Shown: positions 27,791-35,971 of the stretch, in pieces
Layout of the letters: every line of letters starts with the position of its first letter
Position numbering within the stretch: position 1 is the stretch's first letter
Assembly: GCF_014650035.1 (NCBI RefSeq)
Contig: NZ_BMUE01000014.1
Location: 124,001 to 188,000 of the forward strand
DNA: 64,000 nt
Reading direction: 5' to 3'
Source of the DNA: Streptomyces lucensis JCM 4490
GTDB taxonomy: Bacteria > Actinomycetota > Actinomycetes > Streptomycetales > Streptomycetaceae
The notes under the pieces: model-generated
Told to the model about the DNA's origin: nothing
The model's input: only the letters and a program-made list of their open reading frames with translations
The model's database searches: none
Position numbers and translations under genes: made by a program

Positions 27791-28473
27791 GGCTGCCTCT
27801 CCTGGGGGGCGATCACGTTCAGGCGTTCGAGGAGGAAGAGGAAGGCGGCCGGCATGGGCTGGTCGCCGCAGGTGACCCGCACCTCGTCCCAGTCGACCTT
27901 CTCCCGCACGGCTCGGGCCACCGGCAGAACCGATCCGAAGTCGCAGTAGTGCTCCGAGAAGGCGCTGATCAGGCTGCGGATCAGGTCGGTCGGGGACAGG
28001 ACGGGCATGAGCACCGAGTCGACGGGCAGGACATGGGCCCGGTCGAGCATGTCCTTCGCCACGGGCTGGTGTGCGAGGGCGAAGATGATGTCGACGTTCT
28101 GCCCGTGGCAGGTGGTCTTCAGCAGCCAGTCCTCGGGCGGGGTGCGTACGGCGAGGCCGGCCTCCCGCAGGGTGGCGGCCACCGCCTCGGCGTCGTCGGG
28201 CAGGACGCAGAAGTCGGCGTCGTGCTGGAGGTAGCGGCTGCCGCCGTGGGCGTAGACGGCCACGCTCCCGGCGAGGGCGAAGGGATGGCCCGCGCGCTTG
28301 AGGAGGGCGCCGATCCGTTTGGCGGCCTCCAGGATCGCCTGGCTGCGGTCGTGCGGCAGGTCCGGCGTCCGGGGCTCGGGAGGGTCCTGCTGCTTCTGCG
28401 CGTCCGCCGCGAGGCGGAGTCCGGTGACCTCCGGTCGCCCGGCGGGCGCGGTGTCCTCCCCGTTGTGCGTCAT
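27787..28473 (-). CDS. Nucleotidyltransferase-fold protein
   Basis: A 228-residue protein with the polymerase-beta nucleotidyltransferase signature: helix, then LAGSVAVYAHGG (GS motif) and LQHDADFCVL (DxD metal site). A third acidic strand, NVDIIFAL, follows. This is the arrangement of minimal/AbiEii-like and DUF-type transferases that add NMP groups to proteins, RNA or small molecules. The N-terminal 50 residues are disordered. ATG 28473 is preferred over the upstream in-frame ATG at 28566 because of GGAGAGG. It heads an operon with BON and phosphoesterase genes and has a sigma-B-like promoter 70 bp upstream. The substrate is unknown. Confidence 0.78.
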   Translation of the reverse strand: MTHNGEDTAPAGRPEVTGLRLAADAQKQQDPPEPRTPDLPHDRSQAILEAAKRIGALLKRAGHPFALAGSVAVYAHGGSRYLQHDADFCVLPDDAEAVAATLREAGLAVRTPPEDWLLKTTCHGQNVDIIFALAHQPVAKDMLDRAHVLPVDSVLMPVLSPTDLIRSLISAFSEHYCDFGSVLPVARAVREKVDWDEVRVTCGDQPMPAAFLFLLERLNVIAPQERQP

Positions 28474-28541
28474 GTCCTCTCCATTCACGGCACCCTGCAC
28501 CCTGTCCCCCGGGCGGCCGGCCGGCCCCGGGGGAGATACGG

Positions 28542-28566
28542 GTACCCGGCGCACCCGTGCCGACAC
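28542..28566 (-). promoter_or_regulatory. Sigma-B-like promoter GTGT-N15-GGGTAC
   Basis: On the minus strand GTGT (28563-28566), 15 bases and GGGTAC (28542-28547) match the Streptomyces sigma-B consensus GNNT-N14-16-GGGTAC/T at every defined position. It lies 69 bp before the nucleotidyltransferase start. The stretch 28474-28984 between divergent genes otherwise holds only short repeats. Confidence 0.6.
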
Positions 28567-28813
28567 GGCTCACGCGCCGACGGTGCCGGTGGCGGCCCTC
28601 CCCCGGGCGTCACGCGGCGACGGCGTGGGCCCGTGGCAGCCGGCCGGCCCGGGACCGGCGGAGTCACCCTGGCGGGCGGCCACCGGGGTGGCTTCGCGCG
28701 CCCCCCGGGGGCCGGACCGGGCCGCACGGTAGGCCGGGCCCCGTGGTGAGGGGTACGGACGCTTGGCGTGCCCCTCGCCGGGCGGCGGCCGCGGACCACC
28801 TCCGGTACGGCCC

Positions 28814-28891
28814 GACCGGCTCCGCCGACCGCGGCTCGACCGGTTCCGCCGAACGGTCCGCCAACCGGTCCGCCGACCGGTTGGACCGGTT
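28814..28891. repeat. Degenerate short repeats rich in ACCGGT and TCCGCCG
   Basis: About six imperfect copies of a 10-14 bp unit, GACCGGTTCCGCCG and variants, occur upstream of the membrane phosphatase gene. No open frame with coding character covers them. The function is unknown; slippage of GC-rich sequence is the simplest origin. Confidence 0.5.
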
Positions 28892-28984
28892 CTCCCACGG
28901 GCCGGCGGACAGGCCGGGACGCGGCCCGGGCCGGCGGCGCCCGGCGAGTGGCCGCGCGGCCGCCCCGGGAGCAGGCTGGTAGGC

Positions 28985-30172
28985 ATGAGTCCCCGGCCCC
29001 GGGTCGCGGGCGAGCGGCGGCCGTGGCTGTCGACGCACGCGCTGCTGCTGCTGCCGATCACACTCATCGTGGTGATCACGGTGGTGGACACCCAGGCACC
29101 CACCAGCGTCCACCTCGGGCCGGCCCTGGTGATCGCCCCCGCGCTCACGCCCTCCTTCGCCGGGCCCCGGACCACGGCGGCCGTCGGAGCGCTGGCGGTC
29201 GGCGCCCAGATCCTGATCGCCCACACCCACGGCGGGCTCGGCACCACCAACCACATCGTGCAGATCATCACCCTGGCGGTGCTCTCGGCGCTCCTGGTGC
29301 TCTACAGCGCCCTGCGCGAGCGCCGGCAGGCCCAGCTGGCCCAGGTCCGGACGGTCGCGGAGGCCGCGCAGCACGTGCTGATGTGGCCGCTGCCCGAGCA
29401 CATCGGCCCGCTGCGGATCGCCTCGCTGTACCTGGCCGCCGAGGACGAGGCGCAGATCGGCGGTGACCTGTACGCGGCGACCCGGGGCGGCGACGCGGTG
29501 CGCGTCCTGATCGGCGACGTCCGCGGCAAGGGCCTGTCCGCCATCGGTGAGGCCGCCCTGCTGCTGAGCGCCTTCCGGGAGAGCGCGCACCGGCGCATCC
29601 CGCTGGCCGAGCTGGCCGGCAGCCTGGACCAGAGCGTCAGCCGTTACGCGGCGGACCTGGAACCGGCGGAGGAGGCGGGTGAGCGGTTCGCCACCGCCCT
29701 GCTGGTGGAGATCCCCGACCACGGCCAGGTCACCCGGATGACCAGCTGCGGTCATCCGCCGCCCCTGCTGCTGAGCCCCGGCCATGTGGTCACGGTTCCG
29801 ACCCTGCATCCGTCACCGCCGCTCGGCGTGCACGCGGGCACCGAGCACACCCTGGACGTGTTCTCCTTCGAACCGGGCGACACGCTGCTGCTCTACACGG
29901 ACGGTGTCGTGGAGGCCCGTGACGCCGGCGGCCGGTTCTATCCGCTCGCCGAGCGGGTCGCGCGCTGGACCGAGGACAGTCCCGAGGCGCTGATACACCA
30001 CCTGCGGCGCGACCTGCTCGGCCATGTCGGCGGCCGGCTGGGCGACGACGCCGCGCTCATCGCCCTGCACCGCACGCCCGTGGACCGGCACCGCCACCAC
30101 GGACGCGTGGCCACGGCCGACGCCTTCCGGCACGGCCCCGCCCCGGGTTCGCGCCGGCAGACCGGACCCTGA
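28985..30172 (+). CDS. Membrane-anchored SpoIIE/PP2C phosphatase
   Basis: A 395-residue protein. The N-terminal third has four hydrophobic helices (about 16-34, 44-60, 63-81, 90-108); a linker and a SpoIIE phosphatase (about 145-370) follow. Metal-site motifs GGDLYA (159-164), GDVRGKG (177-183), TDGVVEARD and terminal GDDAALIAL are intact. Members of this type dephosphorylate anti-anti-sigma factors. ATG 28985 is preceded by GGGAG at moderate distance. The gene stands alone between two regulatory regions. It is one of five PP2C-type genes in the window; its partner proteins are not encoded here. Confidence 0.88.
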   Translation: MSPRPRVAGERRPWLSTHALLLLPITLIVVITVVDTQAPTSVHLGPALVIAPALTPSFAGPRTTAAVGALAVGAQILIAHTHGGLGTTNHIVQIITLAVLSALLVLYSALRERRQAQLAQVRTVAEAAQHVLMWPLPEHIGPLRIASLYLAAEDEAQIGGDLYAATRGGDAVRVLIGDVRGKGLSAIGEAALLLSAFRESAHRRIPLAELAGSLDQSVSRYAADLEPAEEAGERFATALLVEIPDHGQVTRMTSCGHPPPLLLSPGHVVTVPTLHPSPPLGVHAGTEHTLDVFSFEPGDTLLLYTDGVVEARDAGGRFYPLAERVARWTEDSPEALIHHLRRDLLGHVGGRLGDDAALIALHRTPVDRHRHHGRVATADAFRHGPAPGSRRQTGP

Positions 30173-30236
30173 CGAGTGCCGCTCTCCGGGGCACCGCACC
30201 CTCAGGAGGGCACCGCCTGCCGCACGGCGGCATGAG

Positions 30237-30258
30237 CCCCGCCCCGAGTGGGGCGGGG
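30237..30258 (+). terminator. Terminator hairpin
   Basis: CCCCGCCCC (30237-30245) is perfectly inverted at 30250-30258 around GAGT, 65 bases after the membrane phosphatase stop. Confidence 0.55.
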
Positions 30259-30450
30259 CGGGACCGCACGCCCCGGCTTACGGGTCAAGGACCGGCTCGG
30301 ACATGTGTCTCGTTCCCCCGGTTTCCTCGCGGCGGCCGGAGCGAACCGGCCGTCGACGGACCGTAAGACCGCTTCCGCCGCGCCCGGGTTCCGCTGCTTT
30401 CGGCCGTCTTCGCCGGCCGGAACACGCCACTGCCGCGCGAGGGCCAGGGC

Positions 30451-30714
30451 TCAGGCGCCGGCTCGCGTGGGCGGCGACAACGCCTCGGCCGCGGCGCGCA
30501 GTTGCCGCGCCGCCGTGGTGCAGGCGGCGGCCTGCCGTGCCAGGGCGGGGCCGCTCCACCGCGGTGCCGCCGGGCAGGCGGTGAGCATGGCCGCCGTGCC
30601 GAGCAGCCGGCGGGCACAGTCGTCCATCAGGTCGGCGTCCGCCCGCAAGGTGTCGGCGTGCGCGGGAGGTTCCCCGGCCGCGCACACGGCCGCTCGGGGG
30701 ATCTCGGTCACCAT
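30451..30714 (-). CDS. Small helical protein with a central WxG motif, WXG100-like
   Basis: An 87-residue protein predicted as two helices separated by PRWSGPA (Trp53-Ser54-Gly55). Length, central WxG turn and the alanine-rich second helix AARQLRAAAEALS resemble WXG100/Esx proteins, but the family's C-terminal YxxxD/E secretion motif is not seen. Three cysteines (residues 11, 33, 47) and one in QAAACTT are unusual for Esx. ATG 30714 is chosen for GGGAG five bases upstream; ATG 30726 has none. It follows the hydrolase/decarboxylase-fold fusion by 35 bp on the same strand and is probably co-transcribed. I found no named family; the WxG link is by pattern only. Confidence 0.55.
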   Translation of the reverse strand: MVTEIPRAAVCAAGEPPAHADTLRADADLMDDCARRLLGTAAMLTACPAAPRWSGPALARQAAACTTAARQLRAAAEALSPPTRAGA

Positions 30715-30749
30715 GGCGGCTCCCATCCGGCTGGAGTCGTGGGGTCGGG

Positions 30750-32924
30750 TCAGCGCGGCAGGACCGCGCCCGCGCCGCGGCGGGCCATGAACCGGGGGCA
30801 GTTCAGGACGAACAGGGGCCGGGCGGTGTCGATGCCGAGCCGGCGCAACTGCCCGGCGAAGGGCTCCGCCGCCGCCGTCTCCAGCCGCAGCCGCAGCCCG
30901 GCGCCGCTGTGCAGCCGCCGTCTGCCGTGGGTCCTGACCAGCGTGCGCACGGTGTTCTCACCGCGGCGCCCGTAGAGGATCCAGTCGGCCTCGGGGCAGC
31001 GGACGCCCGGTCCGAGGCGGCCCTCGACGGTGAGCCCGAGGTCCGGGGAGCGGACGCCGATCTCCCGGCCCATCAGGTCGGCGTCGGCCGTCATCCGCAT
31101 CGCGGGCCGGCCCCAGATCTCCTTAGCGACCGCCCGGGCCTCCTCGCCGGTGACGGCGGCGGAGACGACGAACCGGCCGGTGCGGCGCAGGTCGGCGCGG
31201 CGCAGCAGGTCGGTGACGGCGTCGTACCGGCGCGGTCGCCACAGGTCGTCCACCAGCACGGACAGGGCGATCTCGGTGTGGGGGCCGATGGTGGTGCAGC
31301 GGTGCTCGTACAGCGACAGCACCGCGAGCGCCCGCCGGCCCAGCCGGCCGGGTGCCGGCCAGGTGGCGGCGGGCAGCAGGCTCCCGGCCGCGCCGGCGTC
31401 GACGGGAAAGCACAGGTGGGCGGCCGAGGAGTCGTAGTAGCGCACCGGCACGTCGACCGGGCCGGCGGTCGTGGGCAGGGAGGCGGTGGGCACGGTGAGG
31501 AAGGGGTGGCCCTCGGGCGGATTGGCGCGGTCCTTGAGCCGGTAGGCCTGGGTGCGCACGATCGGGCCCCGGTAGGAGGTGAGCGCCTCGTCGACGTCCT
31601 CGCGGGCCTCGGGGACGACCGTGCGCAGGTGCTCGATGTACTCGTGGAGCATGTGGCACCGCGGGAACTCGTGGGCGGGTCCGGTGTAGTCGACCTCGTA
31701 CCAGTTGGGGTGCGGGCCGAAGGCGGAGCCCGCGCCGAGGCCGTCGCGGACGGAGAGGACGTCGTGCCGGTTGGTGATGCCGGCGACCCAGGTGCGCGGG
31801 TCGGCGGGCTTCCTGCCGGCGACCGGGGAGCCGACGGCGACGACGTGCGTGACCCTGAAGGTGCGGCAGAACTCCTCGTCCTGGGCGAGGTTCATCACCG
31901 CGACGCCACCCTCGCCGTGCCCGATCAGCGCGAGGTCGGCGCCCCGTGGGATGCCGTGGTCGCGCAGGGCCAGCAGGACCGAGCGGGTGTGGGGCGAGTC
32001 GGTCGTGAACAGGTTGCGCCAGACGGCGGCGAAGTCCTGCGGGCAGTCGTCGCGGGGGCGGCCGGGTGCCGTGCCGGGTGCCTGGACGACGTAGCGGACG
32101 ACGCCGTCGGGGCCGCGCACGTTCTGGACGAGGACGCGCCCGCCGGCGGACAGCGCCTCGATGTTGCGCAGGAACCCGAGGACGGAGCCCTCGGTGGCGA
32201 TGACCTGCTTCTCCTGGTCGGTGAGGTCGACGGCCTCGGCGGAGCCCTCGCCCCGGTCCGGGCCCGCCGGGCCCGGGGCGCTCGTGGCGCGCGGGCCGGC
32301 GGGCAGTTCCGGGCCCGCCGCGAGTGCCCGGGCGGTCCCGCTCTCGGCGGGGTCCTGGTGCAGCAGCGCGCGGACGGCGAAGAGTTCGGCCATCACCGGC
32401 GCGAGCCCGGACAGCGCCCGCTGGGCTCCCCGGTCGCGGAACAGTGCGCGCAGGGCCCGTGCGGCCTCCGGGTCGTCGTCGGTGGTGACGGCCTCCATCA
32501 GCCGGCGCATGCCCGGATCGCGGACGAATTCGGGGTGGTCCACGAGCACCGCGGCGATCCTCAGCCGCAGGGAGGTGACGGCCACCAGCGCGGCCAGACC
32601 CTCCCGGCCCAGCGCGCCGAGGACCTGGCCCATGCCTTTGGGGGCGACGATCGCCGGGCCGCCCAGGCCCTGCTTGCCGGTCAGGGCCCGCAGCAGCGCC
32701 CACCGGGCCGCGAGGGCGCTCCGGGGACGTCGGCGCGGCCCGGTGGCGACCGGGGGCGGTGCGAACAGCGCGGCACCGGTGCGCTCGGCGACCGCGCGGA
32801 TGTCCTCGGCGACGTCCACCACGTCCCGGGCGCAGCGGCGCAGCAGGTCCCGGGTGTCCTGGTCGTCCCGGGTGTCCTGGCCGTCCCGCGCGGGCCGTCC
32901 GGGCGCATGGCCGTCCGCTCGCAT
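30750..32924 (-). CDS. Fusion of an alpha/beta-hydrolase fold and an acetoacetate-decarboxylase-like fold, both lacking canonical catalytic residues
   Basis: A 724-residue protein. Residues 1-220 are mostly helical with a disordered Gly/Ala/Pro patch. Residues 235-450 look like a class-3-lipase/PGAP1-type hydrolase, but the nucleophile elbow reads GHGEGG (335-340), so the serine is Gly337; VVAVGSPV, Asp388 in NRHDVLSV and a histidine in CHMLHEYIEH keep the rest of the pattern. Residues 485-715 resemble acetoacetate decarboxylase (YYDSSAAHLCFPVDAGAAGSLLPA, then KEIWGRPAM), yet the Pro-Lys-Lys holding the Schiff-base lysine reads Pro-Ala-Met (607-609 region). ATG 32924 has GAGGGAG upstream. A small WxG-type protein follows. 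No signal peptide. The role is unknown. Confidence 0.7.
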   Translation of the reverse strand: MRADGHAPGRPARDGQDTRDDQDTRDLLRRCARDVVDVAEDIRAVAERTGAALFAPPPVATGPRRRPRSALAARWALLRALTGKQGLGGPAIVAPKGMGQVLGALGREGLAALVAVTSLRLRIAAVLVDHPEFVRDPGMRRLMEAVTTDDDPEAARALRALFRDRGAQRALSGLAPVMAELFAVRALLHQDPAESGTARALAAGPELPAGPRATSAPGPAGPDRGEGSAEAVDLTDQEKQVIATEGSVLGFLRNIEALSAGGRVLVQNVRGPDGVVRYVVQAPGTAPGRPRDDCPQDFAAVWRNLFTTDSPHTRSVLLALRDHGIPRGADLALIGHGEGGVAVMNLAQDEEFCRTFRVTHVVAVGSPVAGRKPADPRTWVAGITNRHDVLSVRDGLGAGSAFGPHPNWYEVDYTGPAHEFPRCHMLHEYIEHLRTVVPEAREDVDEALTSYRGPIVRTQAYRLKDRANPPEGHPFLTVPTASLPTTAGPVDVPVRYYDSSAAHLCFPVDAGAAGSLLPAATWPAPGRLGRRALAVLSLYEHRCTTIGPHTEIALSVLVDDLWRPRRYDAVTDLLRRADLRRTGRFVVSAAVTGEEARAVAKEIWGRPAMRMTADADLMGREIGVRSPDLGLTVEGRLGPGVRCPEADWILYGRRGENTVRTLVRTHGRRRLHSGAGLRLRLETAAAEPFAGQLRRLGIDTARPLFVLNCPRFMARRGAGAVLPR

Positions 32925-33177
32925 CCGACGCTCCCTCGGCTCGACGTCTCATGACGGGGCGGGCCGGGTCGGTGGGCGCGGCCTCGGTCCCATCGTCGGG
33001 CAGGGCGGGCGGGCTCGCACCTCCATCCGTCCGGGCAGCGGATGCCCGCGGGTCGCGCACCGCCCGCCGGGCCCGGGCGACGCGGGCGTCCGGCTGCGGT
33101 GCGAGCACCGCGCCTGGCACGCCCCCCGTCCGGCGGCCCGGGGCACCGTGCGGGCCGCGCACCGCGGGGCCCGGCCG

Positions 33178-33645
33178 TCAGGCGCCGGCCGTCAGTCCCG
33201 CCGCGACGGTGGCGCCGAGTTCCCAGCACGCCTCGGTGTCGTCCTTGCCGGGCTCGCCGGTGACGGTCACCGGCTCGGCCGCGCGGCGCCAGCCGAGGCC
33301 GGTGGTGACGGCCTCGACGGCGCGGACGGCCCCGGTGACGTCGTTGCCGCCGTGGACGTAGTAGCCGAAGGGGCGGCCCCGGGTCCCGTCCAGGCAGGGG
33401 TAGTAGATCTGGTCGAAGAAGTGCTTGAGGGCACCGGACATGTAGCCGAGGTTGGCGGGGGTGCCGAGCAGGTAGCCGTCGGCTTCGAGGACGTCGGAGG
33501 CGGTGGCGGACAGGGCCGCCTTACGGACGACGCGGACACCCTCGATCTCCGGTGTCGTGGCGCCGGAGACGACGGCCTCGAACAGGGCCTGGCAGTTGGG
33601 CGACGGGGTGTGGTGGACGATCAGCAAGGTAGGCACGCCTCGCAC
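33178..33645 (-). CDS. Flavodoxin/NAD(P)H-dependent FMN reductase-like protein
   Basis: A flavodoxin-fold protein of 152-155 residues. The N-terminal strand LLIVHHTPSPNCQAL is the FMN-phosphate loop, and the middle contains GYLLGTPANLGYMSGALKHFFDQ, the usual FMN-isoalloxazine motif of WrbA/flavodoxin-type reductases. It is short but complete. The starts GTG 33645 and GTG 33636 are both possible; 33636 has AGGG at better spacing and gives VPTLLIV. The 253 bases between this gene and the fusion gene (32925-33177) hold nothing recognisable. It is divergent from the methyltransferase gene. Confidence 0.82.
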   Translation of the reverse strand: MRGVPTLLIVHHTPSPNCQALFEAVVSGATTPEIEGVRVVRKAALSATASDVLEADGYLLGTPANLGYMSGALKHFFDQIYYPCLDGTRGRPFGYYVHGGNDVTGAVRAVEAVTTGLGWRRAAEPVTVTGEPGKDDTEACWELGATVAAGLTAGA

Positions 33646-33787
33646 CCTGCCGTGCGCCGGCGCCCTCTCGCAAACGGCGGCCGCCCCCGGGGCGTCGGAC
33701 CCGCCCGCCCGGGGTAGGACCAGCCCGGCAGTGCGCTTGCGGCAGTGCGCGGGATGCCGTGCGCATCCGGCGACGGAAGGAGACAGG

Positions 33788-34429
33788 GTGACCGAGGACG
33801 GGCGCCGGGCACCGGCCGCCGTGGTGTTCGACGCGCTGGGGCTCGCCTACGAGGAGGCCTTCGCGGCGTCCGAGCCGCACCGGGCGTCGCTGGGCCGGCT
33901 GCTGGAGCGGCTGGCGCCGGGCAGCAGGGTGCTGGACGTCGGCTGCGGCACGGGCCGGCCGACCGCGCAGGCCCTCACCGGTGCCGGGCACCGGGTGCTC
34001 GGGGTGGACGTCTCGCCGGTCATGGTGGAGCTGGCCGGGCGGCAGGTGCCCGGGGCCGAGTTCCGGCTCGCGGACATCCGGCGACTCCCGCTCGAGGAGG
34101 GGGCGTTCGACGCCGTGTGCGGGTACTTCTCACTGCTGCAGATGTCCCGGGCCGAACAGGCGGCCGTGGTGGGGAAGCTGGCACGCGCGGTACGGCCCGG
34201 CGGGCTGGTCTCGCTCGCCACCGTGCCCCTCGACGTGCAGGACGCCGAGGGGCTCTTCATGGGGCAGCCGGTGCGGGTGACGAGCTTCGCCGCCGGGGAG
34301 TTCACCGAGTTGGTGACCGGGGCCGGCCTGACGGTGCTGGCCGAGGAACACGCCCTGTTCACACCGGCCCACCCCGAAGCGGTACCCGAGCCGCACCTGT
34401 TCCTGGACTGCCGGCGCGGGACGGGATGA
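33788..34429 (+). CDS. Class I SAM-dependent methyltransferase
   Basis: A 213-residue methyltransferase. Motif I is VLDVGCGTGRPT, followed by VLGVDVSPVMVELA (motif with the acidic ribose ligand), FRLADIRRLPLEEGAFDAV and the post-motif RPGGLVSLATVP. The fold is complete and cytosolic. The substrate is not evident. GTG 33788 has GGAAGGAG seven bases upstream. GCGT-N16-GGGTAG at 33692-33717 resembles a sigma-B promoter but ends in G. The gene converges on the lipase gene with only six bases between the stops, so the transcripts overlap. Confidence 0.88.
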   Translation: MTEDGRRAPAAVVFDALGLAYEEAFAASEPHRASLGRLLERLAPGSRVLDVGCGTGRPTAQALTGAGHRVLGVDVSPVMVELAGRQVPGAEFRLADIRRLPLEEGAFDAVCGYFSLLQMSRAEQAAVVGKLARAVRPGGLVSLATVPLDVQDAEGLFMGQPVRVTSFAAGEFTELVTGAGLTVLAEEHALFTPAHPEAVPEPHLFLDCRRGTG

Positions 34430-34435
34430 CGCCGG

Positions 34436-35761
34436 TCAGGGCTGGAGGGGCAGGGACCAGCAGGTGGAGCCGGCGGGCCGGCCCGCGAGCCGGTCGGTGA
34501 GCCAGTCGATGGCGGCGCCCTGGTCGGCGATGAGCGGCGCGACGTGGTTGAGCAGGGCCCGTCCCAAGGGCGGTGTGCTGACCGGGACGTAGGTGACGTT
34601 CGCACCCTTGCGGCACCAGTCGACGGCCAGCTGCCGGGCCTGCGCGTGCGGGACGAGGTCGTCGGTGATCCCGGTCGCCACGCGTACCGGGCCCGCCGGC
34701 CTGCCCCTGCCGATGCGCTGCCGATCGAGGAAGTCCCGCAGCGCGGGTTCGGCCTTGACGACGTCGCCGAGGGACGAGCCGTCCTTCGTCCAGGACGTGC
34801 TGTGCGCGGAGTTGTAGGAGAGGATCGCGTCGCCGACGCACATCGTGGACAGGTCGGCCAGTGCCGCCCGGCCCGCCGCGTTGAGGTGCCTGTCGGCGAT
34901 CGGCTTCAGGGACGGTTCGGACTGCAGGAAGCCGTTGACGGACCAGCCGAGGGCTCCGGCCAGGTCGCTGCCGTCGATCGCCTCGGTCACCGCGGTCAGC
35001 TCGGCGGGCGGCGCACCGGAGTAGGTGCCCGCCAGGGTGATGTCCGGGGCGTAGGACGGCTGGAGTTCGGCGGCGGCCGCGGTGGCGCCGCCGCCCTGGC
35101 TGTAGCCGTACAGCCCGACGGGTGAGGCCGCCGTCGCCGACGCCCCCTGGAGACCGCGGGCCGCGCGCACCGCGTCCAGGACCGCGTGGGCGCCGTCGAG
35201 ACGGTTGACGTAGGTGTGCAGCCGGTCGGTGGCGCCGAGGCCGGCGTAGTCGGTCACGACGACGGCCACTCCCTCGGCGAGCAGCCGGTAGATCGCGAGG
35301 TCCTCGTAACCGACCGACGCGGTGCGGCCGTTGAGCGTCAGCGGGTGCTCCAGCCCGAGGGACGCGGCGCACTGGTCGCCCTGGCCCATGGTGCCGGGGG
35401 CCACCGCGACGAGCGGGCGCGGTCCTCCGCGCCTCCAGGGGGCGGTGGGTTCGAGGTAGGCGCCGGTCACCGCGACCGGCTGCCCGGTGGAGTCGGTCGA
35501 CTTGTACATCAGCCGGGTGGCCCGCCCCGGCAGAGGGCCGTCGAGACCGGGCAGGCTCAGCGCCAGGGGCAGGGGTTCGCTGCGGATCAGGGTGCCGTCG
35601 GCGGCGGGCAGGGTGCTGGGCGGGGTGTAGAAGGCGGGGATGGTGACGCCGCGGGACACGACGGTGTCCAAGGCGCCGGCGGGGAGTGCGGCGGCGGTCT
35701 GGGCGCCGAGGCAGGCGGCGACTGCGATGGCGAGGGCGGGCAGACGGGTACGCACGGGCAT
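34436..35761 (-). CDS. Secreted lipase of the LIP (secretory lipase) family
   Basis: A 441-residue exported alpha/beta hydrolase. A signal peptide (about 1-25, ending AAALPAGA) is clear. The catalytic triad is readable: nucleophile GYSQGG, aspartate in TGITDDLVPH and histidine in LLNHVAPL. The pattern ATRLMYKSTDSTGQPVAVTG near residue 80 is typical of the fungal/actinobacterial LIP family. It would hydrolyse esters or lipids outside the cell. ATG 35761 has a strong AGGAGG. It shares a 210-bp divergent promoter region, containing GGTAAC repeats, with the lipoprotein gene. Confidence 0.88.
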   Translation of the reverse strand: MPVRTRLPALAIAVAACLGAQTAAALPAGALDTVVSRGVTIPAFYTPPSTLPAADGTLIRSEPLPLALSLPGLDGPLPGRATRLMYKSTDSTGQPVAVTGAYLEPTAPWRRGGPRPLVAVAPGTMGQGDQCAASLGLEHPLTLNGRTASVGYEDLAIYRLLAEGVAVVVTDYAGLGATDRLHTYVNRLDGAHAVLDAVRAARGLQGASATAASPVGLYGYSQGGGATAAAAELQPSYAPDITLAGTYSGAPPAELTAVTEAIDGSDLAGALGWSVNGFLQSEPSLKPIADRHLNAAGRAALADLSTMCVGDAILSYNSAHSTSWTKDGSSLGDVVKAEPALRDFLDRQRIGRGRPAGPVRVATGITDDLVPHAQARQLAVDWCRKGANVTYVPVSTPPLGRALLNHVAPLIADQGAAIDWLTDRLAGRPAGSTCWSLPLQP

Positions 35762-35816
35762 GGCGGACCTCCTGGGGGCATGTGGGGCAGGGGGCTCCGA
35801 AGCGGCTGGTCAGGAA

Positions 35817-35876
35817 GGTAACCGCGAAGGTGTTACCACGGGTAGCACCTGGAATATCACGGTTCAGTAAGGTAAC
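35817..35876. promoter_or_regulatory. GGTAAC inverted and direct repeats in a divergent promoter region
   Basis: GGTAAC (35817-35822) and GTTACC (35832-35837) form a perfect 6-bp dyad with a 9-bp spacer, and a third GGTAAC lies at 35871-35876. The cluster is centred between the lipase (start 35761) and the lipoprotein (start 35972) and is more AT-rich than its surroundings. Binding protein unknown. Confidence 0.4.
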
Positions 35877-35971
35877 GGCCCGTCAGCGGACGAGCACGGG
35901 GCTCCCGTGCGTCCCGCCCTGTCGGCGCACTCGGCTACAGTGGCGACCCGCAACCGGAGGGGAGAACGGCG

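Noticed and set aside
28751..28756. GGGTAC upstream of the membrane phosphatase gene
   Set aside because: No GNNT at 14-16 bases upstream and more than 220 bp from the start codon.
33692..33717. GCGT-N16-GGGTAG before the methyltransferase gene as a sigma-B promoter
   Set aside because: Same final-base mismatch; two similar weak sites are expected by chance in GC-rich DNA.
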